Of a stretch of 38,014 bases of DNA, positions 25,391 to 32,847 are shown in pieces. A program made the translations under genes and the position numbers. The notes below the pieces were generated by a model. That model was not told the DNA's origin and ran no database searches. It saw nothing but the letters and a program-made list of their open reading frames with translations. Within the stretch, counting starts at the first letter, position 1. Each line of letters opens with the position of its first letter. Origin of the DNA: DATBLE01 sp050258035 (GTDB lineage Bacteria > Actinomycetota > Thermoleophilia > Gaiellales > Gaiellaceae); assembly GCA_050258035.1 (NCBI GenBank), contig JBLMYA010000009.1, positions 1-38,014 of the forward strand, read 5' to 3'.

Positions 25391-25905
25391 CTACTGGACA
25401 GGATCCTCGGCGCGGTGCCGGCTCTGCCGCAGCCGAGACCGCCGGCAAGGCGGCCCAGATCGTCGCGTCGGTCGCACGAGAGTCCGGCGGGGCCTGGTCG
25501 GGCGCGGCGGGCGCGGCCGCCCAGGCCTCTACCCTCGCCGAGCGCCTCGCAACCCTCGCCGACGTCGACGCCGAGGTCTTCACGGCCGCGCTCGACGCCC
25601 TGGCGAAAGGGTCGGCGGACCTCCGGCCGCGGCTCGAGGAGGCGGCGGCGGCGCCGCTCGAGATCGCGGAGGCGGCGGCTGACGTGGCCGAGGCCGCGTT
25701 GCACGTCGCCGAGCGTTGCGACGGCCTCCTCCGAACCGACGCAGCCGGAGCCGCGGCCCTCGCAGCGGGGGCCGCCCTTGCAGCTGCCCAGCTCGTACGC
25801 GCGAACCTGGCGCTCGCGCCGGACGACGACCGCGTCCGGCGCGCGTTCAAGGCGGCCGACGACGCCCGGTACTCGGCATCGCGAGCGCTCGACGCCGGCC
25901 CCTGA
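25384..25905 (+). CDS. Formiminotransferase-cyclodeaminase-fold protein
   Basis: 173 residues, almost wholly helical and alanine-rich. G-A-G-S-A-A-A-E near the start matches the G-G-G-S-x-A-A loop that opens the cyclodeaminase/cyclohydrolase (FTCD C-terminal-like) family. AAAAPLEIAEAAADVAEAA and LLRTDAAGAAALAAGAALAA follow the family pattern of two long helices with an S/T-D-A pair. The family converts formimino- or methenyl-tetrahydrofolate, but distant members have unknown roles, and no folate-pathway neighbour supports activity here. ATG 25384 overlaps the dnaK -35. There is no ribosome-binding site, so the transcript is probably short-leadered. The 25906-26057 gap holds nothing I can name. 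Confidence 0.62.
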   Translation: MSTTGQDPRRGAGSAAAETAGKAAQIVASVARESGGAWSGAAGAAAQASTLAERLATLADVDAEVFTAALDALAKGSADLRPRLEEAAAAPLEIAEAAADVAEAALHVAERCDGLLRTDAAGAAALAAGAALAAAQLVRANLALAPDDDRVRRAFKAADDARYSASRALDAGP

Positions 25906-26057
25906 GTCGTGTCTCGATCGCGGGGCCGATGGCCGCGGTGATGCCGACCTCGTCCGGCGATGTCCGGAGAGCTGGCGGTGTCTCGGGAAGCTGCGGGAGC
26001 ACCTCGAGAGCCAGTGGGAAGATCCGAGGCCGCCCGCGCGTCTAGTGAGGTGAGCAG

Positions 26058-26309
26058 ATGAGCTACGACGAAGAGCAACTGGGAAGGCTGCTCCGCCGGC
26101 TGCCGCCCGCCCCCGAGGGGTGGGTACGGGCGGCGCAAGAGCTGCCGGCGGCGCGTGCCGCTCTCGACGGGCTCGTCGCTCGCGCGGAGGCGGACGCGGA
26201 GCTGAGGCGACGCATCCTCGCCGATCTCCAGGCTGCACTCGCGGCCGAAGGAATCGAGCCCAGCTCCGCCCTCCTCGCCGATCTCCGGACGCGCCTCTCG
26301 ACCACCTGA
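26058..26309 (+). CDS. Small helical protein upstream of the subtilase, hypothetical
   Basis: 83 residues with an AGGTGAG box nine or so bases before ATG 26058. The protein is charged and likely helical: an N-terminal segment EEQLGRLLRRLPPAPEGWVRAAQ, then ARAALDGLVARAEADAELRRRILADL. No membrane helix, no cysteine. The LxxLPPAP-x-x-W-V-x-x-A-Q-E-L-P pattern is simple enough to be a docking helix or an inhibitor-like partner of the protease 41 bases downstream, but that is inference. It is the first of three consecutive plus-strand genes. Confidence 0.65.
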   Translation: MSYDEEQLGRLLRRLPPAPEGWVRAAQELPAARAALDGLVARAEADAELRRRILADLQAALAAEGIEPSSALLADLRTRLSTT

Positions 26310-26350
26310 CGCTTCCGTTCGCGTGGCGCGCGAGGGATGATCGCCACCGT

Positions 26351-27166
26351 ATGAGCAACCTTCCGGCCTGGAGCCTGCCCGCGGGAGCCGCCGAGGCGAT
26401 CTCGCTCGAGACAGACTGGCCCGCGGAGATCACCCGCGAGTGGGCCTGGGGCGGCGCCAGGGGCAAGGGGGTCCGGGTCTGCATCCTCGACAGCGGCGTC
26501 GACGCCTCCCACCCGCTGGTCGGCCACATCGAGAGCGCGGTCGCCGTCTCCAGGGACGAGGACGGCGTGGCGTTCGTGGCCAAAGACCTCGAGGGCGACG
26601 TGTGCGGTCACGGAACCGCGTGCGCGGGGATCGTCCGCTCGCTGGCGCCCGAGGCCGAGATCCACAGCGTGCGCGTGCTCGGCCCGGGGTTCACGGGCGG
26701 CGGGAACATCCTTCTCTTCGGCCTCCGCTACGCGATCGAGCAGGGCTTCGACGTCGTCAACCTGAGCCTCTCGACGACCAAGAAGGACTACGCCGCCGTG
26801 TTACACGAGCTGGCCGACTCCGCGTACTTCCAGCGCACGGTGCTCGTCGCCTCCGCCCACAACATGCCGGTCGAGAGCTACCCGTGGCGGTTCTCGTCGG
26901 TGATCTCCGTCGGCAGCCACGAGGAGGAGGACCCGATGGCGCTCTACTACAACCCCAACCCGCCGGTGGAGTTCTTCGCCCGTGGGGTCGACGTGGAAGT
27001 GGCGTGGCTGGGAGGAGAGGTGCTGAGCGCGTCGGGCAACAGCTTCGCGACACCCCACGTCAGCGCGATCTGCGCACTCGTCCGCTCGAAGCACCCCGAG
27101 CTGACGCCGTTCCAGCTGAAGAGCGTGCTGCACCTCACCTCGTCGAACGTGGGAGGGAACAGATGA
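26351..27166 (+). CDS. Subtilisin-like (S8) serine protease without signal peptide
   Basis: 271 residues. Catalytic triad in order: D47 in VCILDSGVDASHP, H87 in CGHGTACAGI, S231 in SGNSFATPHVSA. The oxyanion Asn is probably N171 in S-A-H-N. There is no signal peptide, propeptide or membrane helix, and the mature domain begins within 30 residues of the ATG, so the enzyme appears cytosolic, unlike most bacterial subtilases. It is also compact: a mature subtilisin core with short loops. The stop overlaps the GAF gene start as ATGA. The converging small repeat-protein gene downstream is a candidate substrate on proximity only. Confidence 0.88.
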   Translation: MSNLPAWSLPAGAAEAISLETDWPAEITREWAWGGARGKGVRVCILDSGVDASHPLVGHIESAVAVSRDEDGVAFVAKDLEGDVCGHGTACAGIVRSLAPEAEIHSVRVLGPGFTGGGNILLFGLRYAIEQGFDVVNLSLSTTKKDYAAVLHELADSAYFQRTVLVASAHNMPVESYPWRFSSVISVGSHEEEDPMALYYNPNPPVEFFARGVDVEVAWLGGEVLSASGNSFATPHVSAICALVRSKHPELTPFQLKSVLHLTSSNVGGNR

Positions 27167-27792
27167 CGGATCTGAATGCCGCGGTCGCAGCAGCGGCTCT
27201 CGGCTCCGAAGAGCGTTTCCGCGCGCTGCTCCGCTCCGTGGTCGAGGTCGCCCGGGCGATCTTCGCCGCGAAGGCCTCGTCCGTCCTGCTCCTGGACGAG
27301 GGGACGAACGAGCTCGTCTTCGAGGCCGTCGTCGGCGAGGGCGAGGAGAGCCTGCTCGGCCAGCGGTTTCCGGCGGGGACCGGCGTCGCCGGCTGGGTGC
27401 TCGCCACGCGGACGCCGCTCGTGATCGAGGACGTCGCGCGCGACCCGCGCTTCGCGAAGGACGTCGCCGAGGGCACCGGGTACGTGCCGCAGGGCCTGAT
27501 GGCGGTCCCGCTGCTCCACGACGAAGAGGCCTTGGGCGTGCTCGAGGTGCTCGATCGCCAGTCGCGGTTCACGCTCGAGGAGATGGAGCTCCTGGGGCTG
27601 TTCGCCTCGCAGGCAGCGATCGCGCTCGATCTCCTCCGGCGTGCGCGCGAGGCCGAGGCCGCCCTCGCGGGCGAGGGAGACCTGGCCGTGGTCGCACGGC
27701 TCGTCGCCGCGCTCGGAGAGCTGGACGAGGAGGCACGGCCGGGCGCGCAGGCGCTGCTCGAGTCGCTGGAGAAGGTGCTCGGACACAAATGA
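27163..27792 (+). CDS. GAF-domain protein
   Basis: 209 residues. The GAF domain (about 10-165) shows FRALLRSVVEVARAIFAAKA, SVLLLDEGTNELVFEAVVG, QRFPAGTGVAGWVLATRTPL, VIEDVARDPRFAKDV, LMAVPLLHDEEALGVLEVLDR and a closing helix FASQAAIALDLLRRA. A helical tail ends the protein. There is no kinase, cyclase or HTH domain, so it is a stand-alone sensor that may bind a cyclic nucleotide or other small ligand and regulate the protease gene it overlaps (ATGA). The stop codon lies inside a strong hairpin. Confidence 0.88.
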   Translation: MTDLNAAVAAAALGSEERFRALLRSVVEVARAIFAAKASSVLLLDEGTNELVFEAVVGEGEESLLGQRFPAGTGVAGWVLATRTPLVIEDVARDPRFAKDVAEGTGYVPQGLMAVPLLHDEEALGVLEVLDRQSRFTLEEMELLGLFASQAAIALDLLRRAREAEAALAGEGDLAVVARLVAALGELDEEARPGAQALLESLEKVLGHK

Positions 27793-27832
27793 GCCCGGCA
27801 GGGCCGGGCTCATTCGGTTCGAACCGGATGAG
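27788..27832. terminator. Two overlapping, mutually exclusive hairpins between converging genes
   Basis: Hairpin 1: AATGAGCCCGGC (27788-27799) and GCCGGGCTCATT (27803-27814), perfect 12-base arms and a three-base loop. Hairpin 2: CTCATTCGGTTC and GAACCGGATGAG (27809-27832), a dyad with one mismatch. They share CTCATT. They lie between the GAF gene and the repeat-protein gene, so each direction could form its own terminator. Confidence 0.65.
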
Positions 27833-27837
27833 AGCTA

Positions 27838-28053
27838 CTAGCCGATCTGCGTCTTGCCGATCTGCGTCTTGCCGACGGCGTACTTGTGCGCCTCGACGTC
27901 GTCCTCGTCGGTCTCGCCGACCTGGGTCTTGCCGACCTGGGTCTTGCCGACCTGGGTCTTGCCGACCTGGCTCTTGTGCGCCTCGACGTCGCTCTCGTCG
28001 CTCTGGCCGATCTGGGTCTTCCCGACCTGCGTCTTCTCTCTCTCGTCCGCCAC
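27838..28053 (-). CDS. VGKTQ repeat protein, acidic DVEAHK motifs, unknown function
   Basis: 71 residues from GTG 28053, with AGGAGG seven bases upstream, so translation is well supported. The protein alternates (V/I)GKTQ pentapeptides with an acidic block: KTQVGKTQIG, QSDESDVEAHK, SQVG with three KTQVG units, ETDEDDVEAHK, then YAVGKTQIGKTQIG at the end. It contains no Cys, Trp, Phe or Pro; the single Tyr is Y58. No known family comes to mind. The regular five-residue period could be a beta-helix-like or disordered binding array, or a multi-core peptide precursor; none of these can be chosen from sequence. It converges on the subtilase/GAF unit. Confidence 0.72.
   Translation of the reverse strand: MADEREKTQVGKTQIGQSDESDVEAHKSQVGKTQVGKTQVGKTQVGETDEDDVEAHKYAVGKTQIGKTQIG
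27841..28035. repeat. 15-bp tandem units encoding (V/I)GKTQ
   Basis: GCCGACCTGGGTCTT occurs at 27916-27930, 27931-27945 and 27946-27960. Variants lie at 27841-27855, 27856-27870, 27961-27975, 28006-28020 and 28021-28035. Two copies of TGTGCGCCTCGACGTCG near 27885 and 27975 give a 90-bp higher-order period. Such tracts can expand or shrink by slippage in whole codons. Confidence 0.8.
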
Positions 28054-28175
28054 CGGATGTCCTCCTTCGGAGACTCGCCGCGGAACGCGGTTCGCCCTAC
28101 TAGACGGGCGATCTGCACGGAATCTTCCCGCACCTTCTTCCAATTGGCAACCGGCGCTGCGATGCTCGCCACTCG

Positions 28176-29837
28176 ATGAGCCGCGCGCGCGATCAGCTCG
28201 GGGAGTCCCTGAGCGCCTTCGTGGACAACTTCTCGAACCCGCAGCTGCGGCGGCTCCAGCTCGCCGGGATCTGCTCCGTGATGGGCCTCTGGGCGTATGC
28301 GGTCGCACTCGCCGTCTACGCCTACGACGTCGGGGGCGCCAAGGCGGTCGGGATCGTCTCGCTGGTGCGTGCGATCCCGGCGGCGGTCTCGGCGCCGTTC
28401 ACGTCCACGCTCGCCGACCGACTCCCCCGCGTGCCGTTCCTGGTCGCCACCAACCTCGGCCGCGCGGCGTCGATCGGCGGCGCCGGCGCGGTCGCCCTCG
28501 CCGGGGGATCGGAGTGGGTCGTCTACACGCTCGCCGGAGTCGCCGCGATCCTGGGCACGGCGTTCCTGCCGGCCGAGTCGGCCCTCCTCCCGGATCTCGC
28601 CCGCACGCCGGAGGAGCTGACGGCGGCGAACGTCGTCCGCAGCACGATCGAGAGCGTCTCCACCTTCGCCGGCCCGGCGATCGGCGGAGCGCTGCTCGCC
28701 TTCTGGAGTCCGGGGACGGTCATGCTGGCGACGGCAGGCGCGTTCGCCGCGGGCGCCTTTTTCGTCGCCCTGATCCGTCCGGTGACGAAACGCGTGGAGC
28801 GGGAGCGCGAGACCGAGTCGAGGAGCGGATTCTTCCGCGAGGCGGCGGGAGGCTTCGGTGCGATCGGCCACGACCGGCGGCTCCGCGTCGTGGTCGGGCT
28901 CTATGCGGCTCAGGCGCTCCTCGCCGGCGCTTTCGGCGTCCTCGTCGTCGTCACCGCGCTCGAGCTCCTTCACCGGAGCGACTCCACGGTCGGCCTGCTC
29001 AACGCCGCCATGGGCGTCGGCGGCATCGCGGGGTCGCTGGCCGCGTTCGCGCTGATCGGCCGGAAGCGGCTCGCCTCCGACTTCGGGCTCGGGATCGTGC
29101 TGTGGGGTGCGCCGCTCGTCGCAATCGGGATCTGGCCGCACCTGTGGGTCGCGCTCGTCGCACTCGCCGTGCTCGGGGTCGGGAACACGCTCGTCGACGT
29201 CGCCGGGCTGACGTTGCTCCAGCGCACGGCCCCGCCCGACGTGATCGGACGGGTGTTCGGCGTGCTCGAGATGATCCTCGTCGCGGCGATCGGGCTGGGT
29301 GCCGTCGTCACGCCGGCCCTCATCGACCTCGTCGGAACGCGCTGGTCGCTCGTGGTGACGGGCGCCTTCCTCCCCGTCCTGGCCGCCGTGACGTGGCGGC
29401 GGCTGGTCGCGATCGACGCAGCGTCGGCGGTCCCCGCCGAGCTCGACCTGCTCGTCCGCAGCCCGATCTTCTCGTCCTTGCCCGCCCCTGCGCTCGAGCG
29501 GCTTGCGTCACAGCTCCACCCGATCACGGTGCCGCCCGGGACGGCCGTACTCCGGCAAGGCGACCACGGCGACCGCTTCTACGTCGTCGAGTCGGGCAGG
29601 CTACGCGTGTCGGTGGACGGCTCGCCGGGGCGCGAGCTCGGCCCGGGCGACTCGTTCGGCGAGATCGCGCTGCTTCGGGACGTGCCGCGGACCGCGACGG
29701 TGAAGGCCGAGACCGAGGCGCGCCTCCAGGCACTCGAGCGGGAAGACTTCCTCGACGCGGTGACGGGCCACCCACCCAGCGCGCGCGCCGCCGACGCCGT
29801 CGTCGGCGCACGGCTGGGGCTCGCGACCTCAGACTAG
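28176..29837 (+). CDS. MFS transporter fused to a C-terminal cyclic-nucleotide-binding domain
   Basis: 553 residues. Residues 1 to about 410 form 10-12 membrane helices of the MFS (drug/siderophore exporter-like) type, with the motif-A-like loop STLADRLPRVPFLVATN and a second-half counterpart PPDVIGRVFGVLEM. From about 425 a complete cNMP-binding domain follows: SPIFSSLPAPALERLASQL, PPGTAVLRQGDHGDRFYVV, LGPGDSFGEIALLRDVPRTA (the phosphate-binding cassette with its Glu and Arg) and a closing helix. The fusion implies that a cyclic nucleotide, or a ligand of that fold, gates an exporter in the membrane. The start ATG lies 122 bases from the divergent repeat-protein gene. The aminopeptidase gene starts ten bases after the stop. 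Confidence 0.9.
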   Translation: MSRARDQLGESLSAFVDNFSNPQLRRLQLAGICSVMGLWAYAVALAVYAYDVGGAKAVGIVSLVRAIPAAVSAPFTSTLADRLPRVPFLVATNLGRAASIGGAGAVALAGGSEWVVYTLAGVAAILGTAFLPAESALLPDLARTPEELTAANVVRSTIESVSTFAGPAIGGALLAFWSPGTVMLATAGAFAAGAFFVALIRPVTKRVERERETESRSGFFREAAGGFGAIGHDRRLRVVVGLYAAQALLAGAFGVLVVVTALELLHRSDSTVGLLNAAMGVGGIAGSLAAFALIGRKRLASDFGLGIVLWGAPLVAIGIWPHLWVALVALAVLGVGNTLVDVAGLTLLQRTAPPDVIGRVFGVLEMILVAAIGLGAVVTPALIDLVGTRWSLVVTGAFLPVLAAVTWRRLVAIDAASAVPAELDLLVRSPIFSSLPAPALERLASQLHPITVPPGTAVLRQGDHGDRFYVVESGRLRVSVDGSPGRELGPGDSFGEIALLRDVPRTATVKAETEARLQALEREDFLDAVTGHPPSARAADAVVGARLGLATSD

Positions 29838-29846
29838 GATCCCGAG

Positions 29847-30914
29847 GTGGACCCGCGGACTCAGGCGTACGCCCGCCTCCTCGTCGACTGCATCGATCCC
29901 CAGCCGGGCTGGCAGGTGCTCGTGCGGTCGCAGCCGCCCGCCCGGCCGCTCATCGAGGAGATCACCCGCGAGCTCGGCCGCCGCGGCGCCTGGGCGCTCG
30001 TCCGGCTCGGCTTCGACCAGGGGGGCGGCACGTTCGTCCGCGAGGCGCCGATGGAGCTGCTCACGACGCTGTCGGAGATCGAGCGGCACGAGATCGAGAA
30101 CGCCGACTCCTACATGGCCATCGTCGCGCCGACCAACACCCGTGCGAACGCGGACATTCCGGCGGAGCGGCTGAGCGCGAGGCAGACGGCACTCCGCGAG
30201 CCGCACATGCCGTTCCTGACGGACGTCAAGCCGTGGGTCGGCTGCTACCACCCGACGACGGCGGCCGCGCAGGATGCCGGCCTCCCTCTCCCCGCCTTCG
30301 AGGACTTCCTCTACGGCGCCGTCCTGATCGACTGGCACGAGCTGGGGGAGAAGATGGAACGGATCGCCGAGCGCTTCGACGCTGCGGAGACGGTGCGGCT
30401 CGTGGCAGCGGAGACGGATCTCACCTTCAGCCTCGCCGGTCGGCACGGGAAGGTGGATGCCCTCGGCGCGAACATGCCCGGCGGCGAGATCTTCTACTCG
30501 CCTGTCGAGGACTCGGCCGAAGGGGTGATCACGTTCTCGGAGTACCCCGCGTGCTACCTCGGGCACGAGGTCGAGGGCGTCCGGCTCCGGTTCGAAGGAG
30601 GACGGGTGGTCGATGCGTCCGCGAAGAGCGACGAGGAGTTCCTGCTCGGGACGCTCGACACTGACGACGGCGCACGCCGGCTCGGCGAGTTCGGGATCGG
30701 CTGCAACCCGGGGATCCAGCGACACATGAAGAACACCCTGTTCGACGAGAAGATGGAAGGGACGATCCACCTCGCCGTCGGCACCGGCTTCCCGCAGATC
30801 GGCGGCCGGAACACGAGCGGCGTCCACTGGGACATGGTCAAGGAGCTGCGTGCAGGCGGCCGCATCGAGCTCGACGGCAGAATCGTCCAGGAGTCCGGCA
30901 CTTGGGCGCTGTAG
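29847..30914 (+). CDS. M29-family metallo-aminopeptidase, copy 1
   Basis: 355 residues of the AmpS/thermostable aminopeptidase (M29) family, cytosolic two-metal exopeptidases with broad specificity. Metal and active-site motifs in order: NMPGGEIFYSPVEDSAEG (metal Glu), EFGIGCNPGIQRHMKNTLFDEK (second Glu and the Asn/Leu-Asp-Glu-Lys block), GTIHLAVGTGF and TSGVHWDMV (metal His and Asp). The N-terminal Rossmann-like domain has PGWQVLVRSQP. GTG 29847. The second copy overlaps the last 13 bases of this gene. Confidence 0.9.
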   Translation: MDPRTQAYARLLVDCIDPQPGWQVLVRSQPPARPLIEEITRELGRRGAWALVRLGFDQGGGTFVREAPMELLTTLSEIERHEIENADSYMAIVAPTNTRANADIPAERLSARQTALREPHMPFLTDVKPWVGCYHPTTAAAQDAGLPLPAFEDFLYGAVLIDWHELGEKMERIAERFDAAETVRLVAAETDLTFSLAGRHGKVDALGANMPGGEIFYSPVEDSAEGVITFSEYPACYLGHEVEGVRLRFEGGRVVDASAKSDEEFLLGTLDTDDGARRLGEFGIGCNPGIQRHMKNTLFDEKMEGTIHLAVGTGFPQIGGRNTSGVHWDMVKELRAGGRIELDGRIVQESGTWAL

Positions 30915-31984
30915 ACCCGAGGGTCACCGAGTACGCCCGGCTCATCGTCGAGCGCTCGCTCGGCGTCCAGCCCGGCTGGCAGATCCTGATCCGGACCCAG
31001 CCGGCGGCGCAGCCGCTGATCGACGAATTGATCCGCATGATCTCGGCCCAGGGCGCGCACCCGCTGCTGCGCATGAACTTCACGCTCTTCCCGTGCGACG
31101 AGCCGTGGGCAGCAGAGGCACCTCCCGAGCTGGTCGGGGAGATCGCGCCGATCGACCTGTACGCGTGCGACCACATGGACGCGCGGATCACGGTCGAGGC
31201 CCCGGACAACACCCGGGGAGCGGCCGAGGTCGGCACCGAGCGGCGGGCGCTGATGAAGCAGGCGGCCGCGCCGTTCTTCCGTCGCACGATGGCGGACGAG
31301 ATCCCTTGGGTCGGCTGCCATTTCCCCACCGACGGGCTGGCACAGGAGGCGGGAATGCCGCTGGCGGCATACGAGGACTTCGTCTACGGCGCGTGCCTCC
31401 GCGACTGGGACACCGAGGCGCAGGGGATGCACCGGCTGCTCGCGCGGTTCGACGCGGCCGACGAGGTTCGCATCGTCGGCCCCGAGACCGACCTGCGCCT
31501 TTCGCTCGCCGGCCGAGCGGGCGAGGTCGACGACGGCCGCGTGAACCTGCCCGGAGGCGAGTTCTTCTTCGCACCGGTCGAGGACTCGGCCGAGGGAACG
31601 ATCTACCTCGACGTCCCGACCGTCTTCGAGGCAGCGCCGGTCTCGGGGATCCGGCTGACGTTCCGGAAGGGCCGGGTCGAGGGTGCCACGGCGGAGCAGG
31701 GTGAGGCCGATCTGCTCGCGGCCCTGGACATCGACGACGGCGCACGCTTCATCGGGGAGCTCGGAATCGGCTGCAACACGGCGATCACCCGGCCGATGCG
31801 GAACATCCTCTACGACGAGAAGATGGCCGGGAGCATCCACCTCGCCGTCGGAGCCAGCTATCCGAAGGTCGGCGGGAAGAACACGAGCTCGTTGCACTGG
31901 GACCTGATCAAGGACTTGCGTGCAGGCGGCCGGATCGAGCTGGACGGCGAGGTCGTGCAGGAGAACGGGAGCTGGCTGATCTAG
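30902..31984 (+). CDS. M29-family metallo-aminopeptidase, copy 2 (tandem paralogue)
   Basis: 360 residues with the same motif series as its upstream neighbour: NLPGGEFFFAPVEDSAEG, ELGIGCNTAITRPMRNILYDEK, GSIHLAVGASY and TSSLHWDLI. Collinear throughout, so this is a tandem duplication followed by divergence. The upstream gene starts GTG-GAC-CCG; here the matching position reads GTA-GAC-CCG, which is not a start, and the first usable codon is TTG 30902 four codons earlier, inside the previous gene. The product therefore gains a short M-G-A-V extension. Two paralogues could differ in peptide preference. Confidence 0.88.
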   Translation: MGAVDPRVTEYARLIVERSLGVQPGWQILIRTQPAAQPLIDELIRMISAQGAHPLLRMNFTLFPCDEPWAAEAPPELVGEIAPIDLYACDHMDARITVEAPDNTRGAAEVGTERRALMKQAAAPFFRRTMADEIPWVGCHFPTDGLAQEAGMPLAAYEDFVYGACLRDWDTEAQGMHRLLARFDAADEVRIVGPETDLRLSLAGRAGEVDDGRVNLPGGEFFFAPVEDSAEGTIYLDVPTVFEAAPVSGIRLTFRKGRVEGATAEQGEADLLAALDIDDGARFIGELGIGCNTAITRPMRNILYDEKMAGSIHLAVGASYPKVGGKNTSSLHWDLIKDLRAGGRIELDGEVVQENGSWLI

Positions 31985-32070
31985 CCGGCTCTCGTCGGGT
32001 CGCCCTCGCGACCTGCGCGGAGATCCCGGAGGGCGACGAGGACTTCCAGGGCCTGATCCAAGAGCTGGCC

Positions 32071-32808
32071 GTGCTCCGGGTGACGGCGGAGGCAGCCGTA
32101 TGGGACGACCCGACCGTCGACTGGGCCCGGTACGACCTCGTCCTGCCGCGCTCGACCTGGGATTACGCCGAGCGCCGGGAGGCCTTCCTCGACTGGGCCG
32201 GCTCGATCCGGCGCGTCCTCAACCCCCTGCCGCTGCTCGCGTGGAACACCGACAAGCGGCGGTACCTCGGCGACCTCGCCGCAGCGGGAGTGCCTGTCGT
32301 CTCGACCGTCTTCGTCGATCCCGGCGACGATCTGGAGCCCCCCGACGAGCCGTTCGTGGTGAAGCCGGCGGTCTCGGCAGGCGGTCGGCGCTCCGCCCGC
32401 TTCGAGCGCGGCGAGGTGGGCGCCGCGCGTGAGCTCGTCGCCCGGATCCACGCCGAGGGATGTGCCGCCATGGTCCAGCCCTTCCTCGAGGACGCGGTCG
32501 AGATCGGGCTGATCTCCATCGACGGCCGGCACTCGCACGCGGTTCGCCGGCGCGTGCCCCTCCCCGAGGCGAGCGAGCGGGAGGTGCTCTACCTCGACGA
32601 GCAGATCGACCCGGCGGAGGCGTCCGAGTCGGATCGCGCGGTCGCCGACGCGGCGCTGGCCTGCGCCGGCCCCGATCTCCTCTACGGCCGGGTCGACCTC
32701 ATGGCCGGCGTCGTGCTCGAGCTGGAGATCACGGAGCCGTCGCTCTACCTCGGCTTCGCCGAGGGCGCCGCCGGACGCTTCGCCGAGGCGATCGCACGCC
32801 GCCTCTGA
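32071..32808 (+). CDS. ATP-grasp domain protein (RimK-like)
   Basis: ATP-dependent carboxylate-amine ligase fold: TDKRRYLGDLAAAGVPVVSTVF, PFVVKPAVSAGGRRSARF (the ATP-grasp Lys and Gly loop), AAMVQPFLEDAVEIGLISIDG and a Mg-site pattern LLYGRVDLMAGVVLELEITEPSLYL. Possible roles are peptide or amino-acid ligation; the substrate is unknown. GTG 32071 is the first ATG/GTG/TTG in frame, yet the frame stays open and family-like upstream: V-A-L-A-T-C-A-E-I-P-E-G-D-E-D-F is the usual N-terminus and begins near 31999. The true start may be a CTG at 31972, which has GGGAG just before it and overlaps the aminopeptidase stop. The coordinates given are conservative. Confidence 0.8.
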   Translation: MLRVTAEAAVWDDPTVDWARYDLVLPRSTWDYAERREAFLDWAGSIRRVLNPLPLLAWNTDKRRYLGDLAAAGVPVVSTVFVDPGDDLEPPDEPFVVKPAVSAGGRRSARFERGEVGAARELVARIHAEGCAAMVQPFLEDAVEIGLISIDGRHSHAVRRRVPLPEASEREVLYLDEQIDPAEASESDRAVADAALACAGPDLLYGRVDLMAGVVLELEITEPSLYLGFAEGAAGRFAEAIARRL

Positions 32809-32847
32809 GCCCTCTGCCGGCCGGACCGTCCCCGTTACAGTGGGAGG

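Noticed and set aside
27838..28053. CRISPR array
   Set aside because: The 15-bp units are contiguous, encode a pentapeptide in frame and have no unique spacers.
27854..30664. A 936-residue plus-strand frame opposite the VGKTQ gene and across the MFS gene
   Set aside because: Alternate-frame reading, Arg/Gly-rich. The MFS and aminopeptidase frames carry the real motifs.
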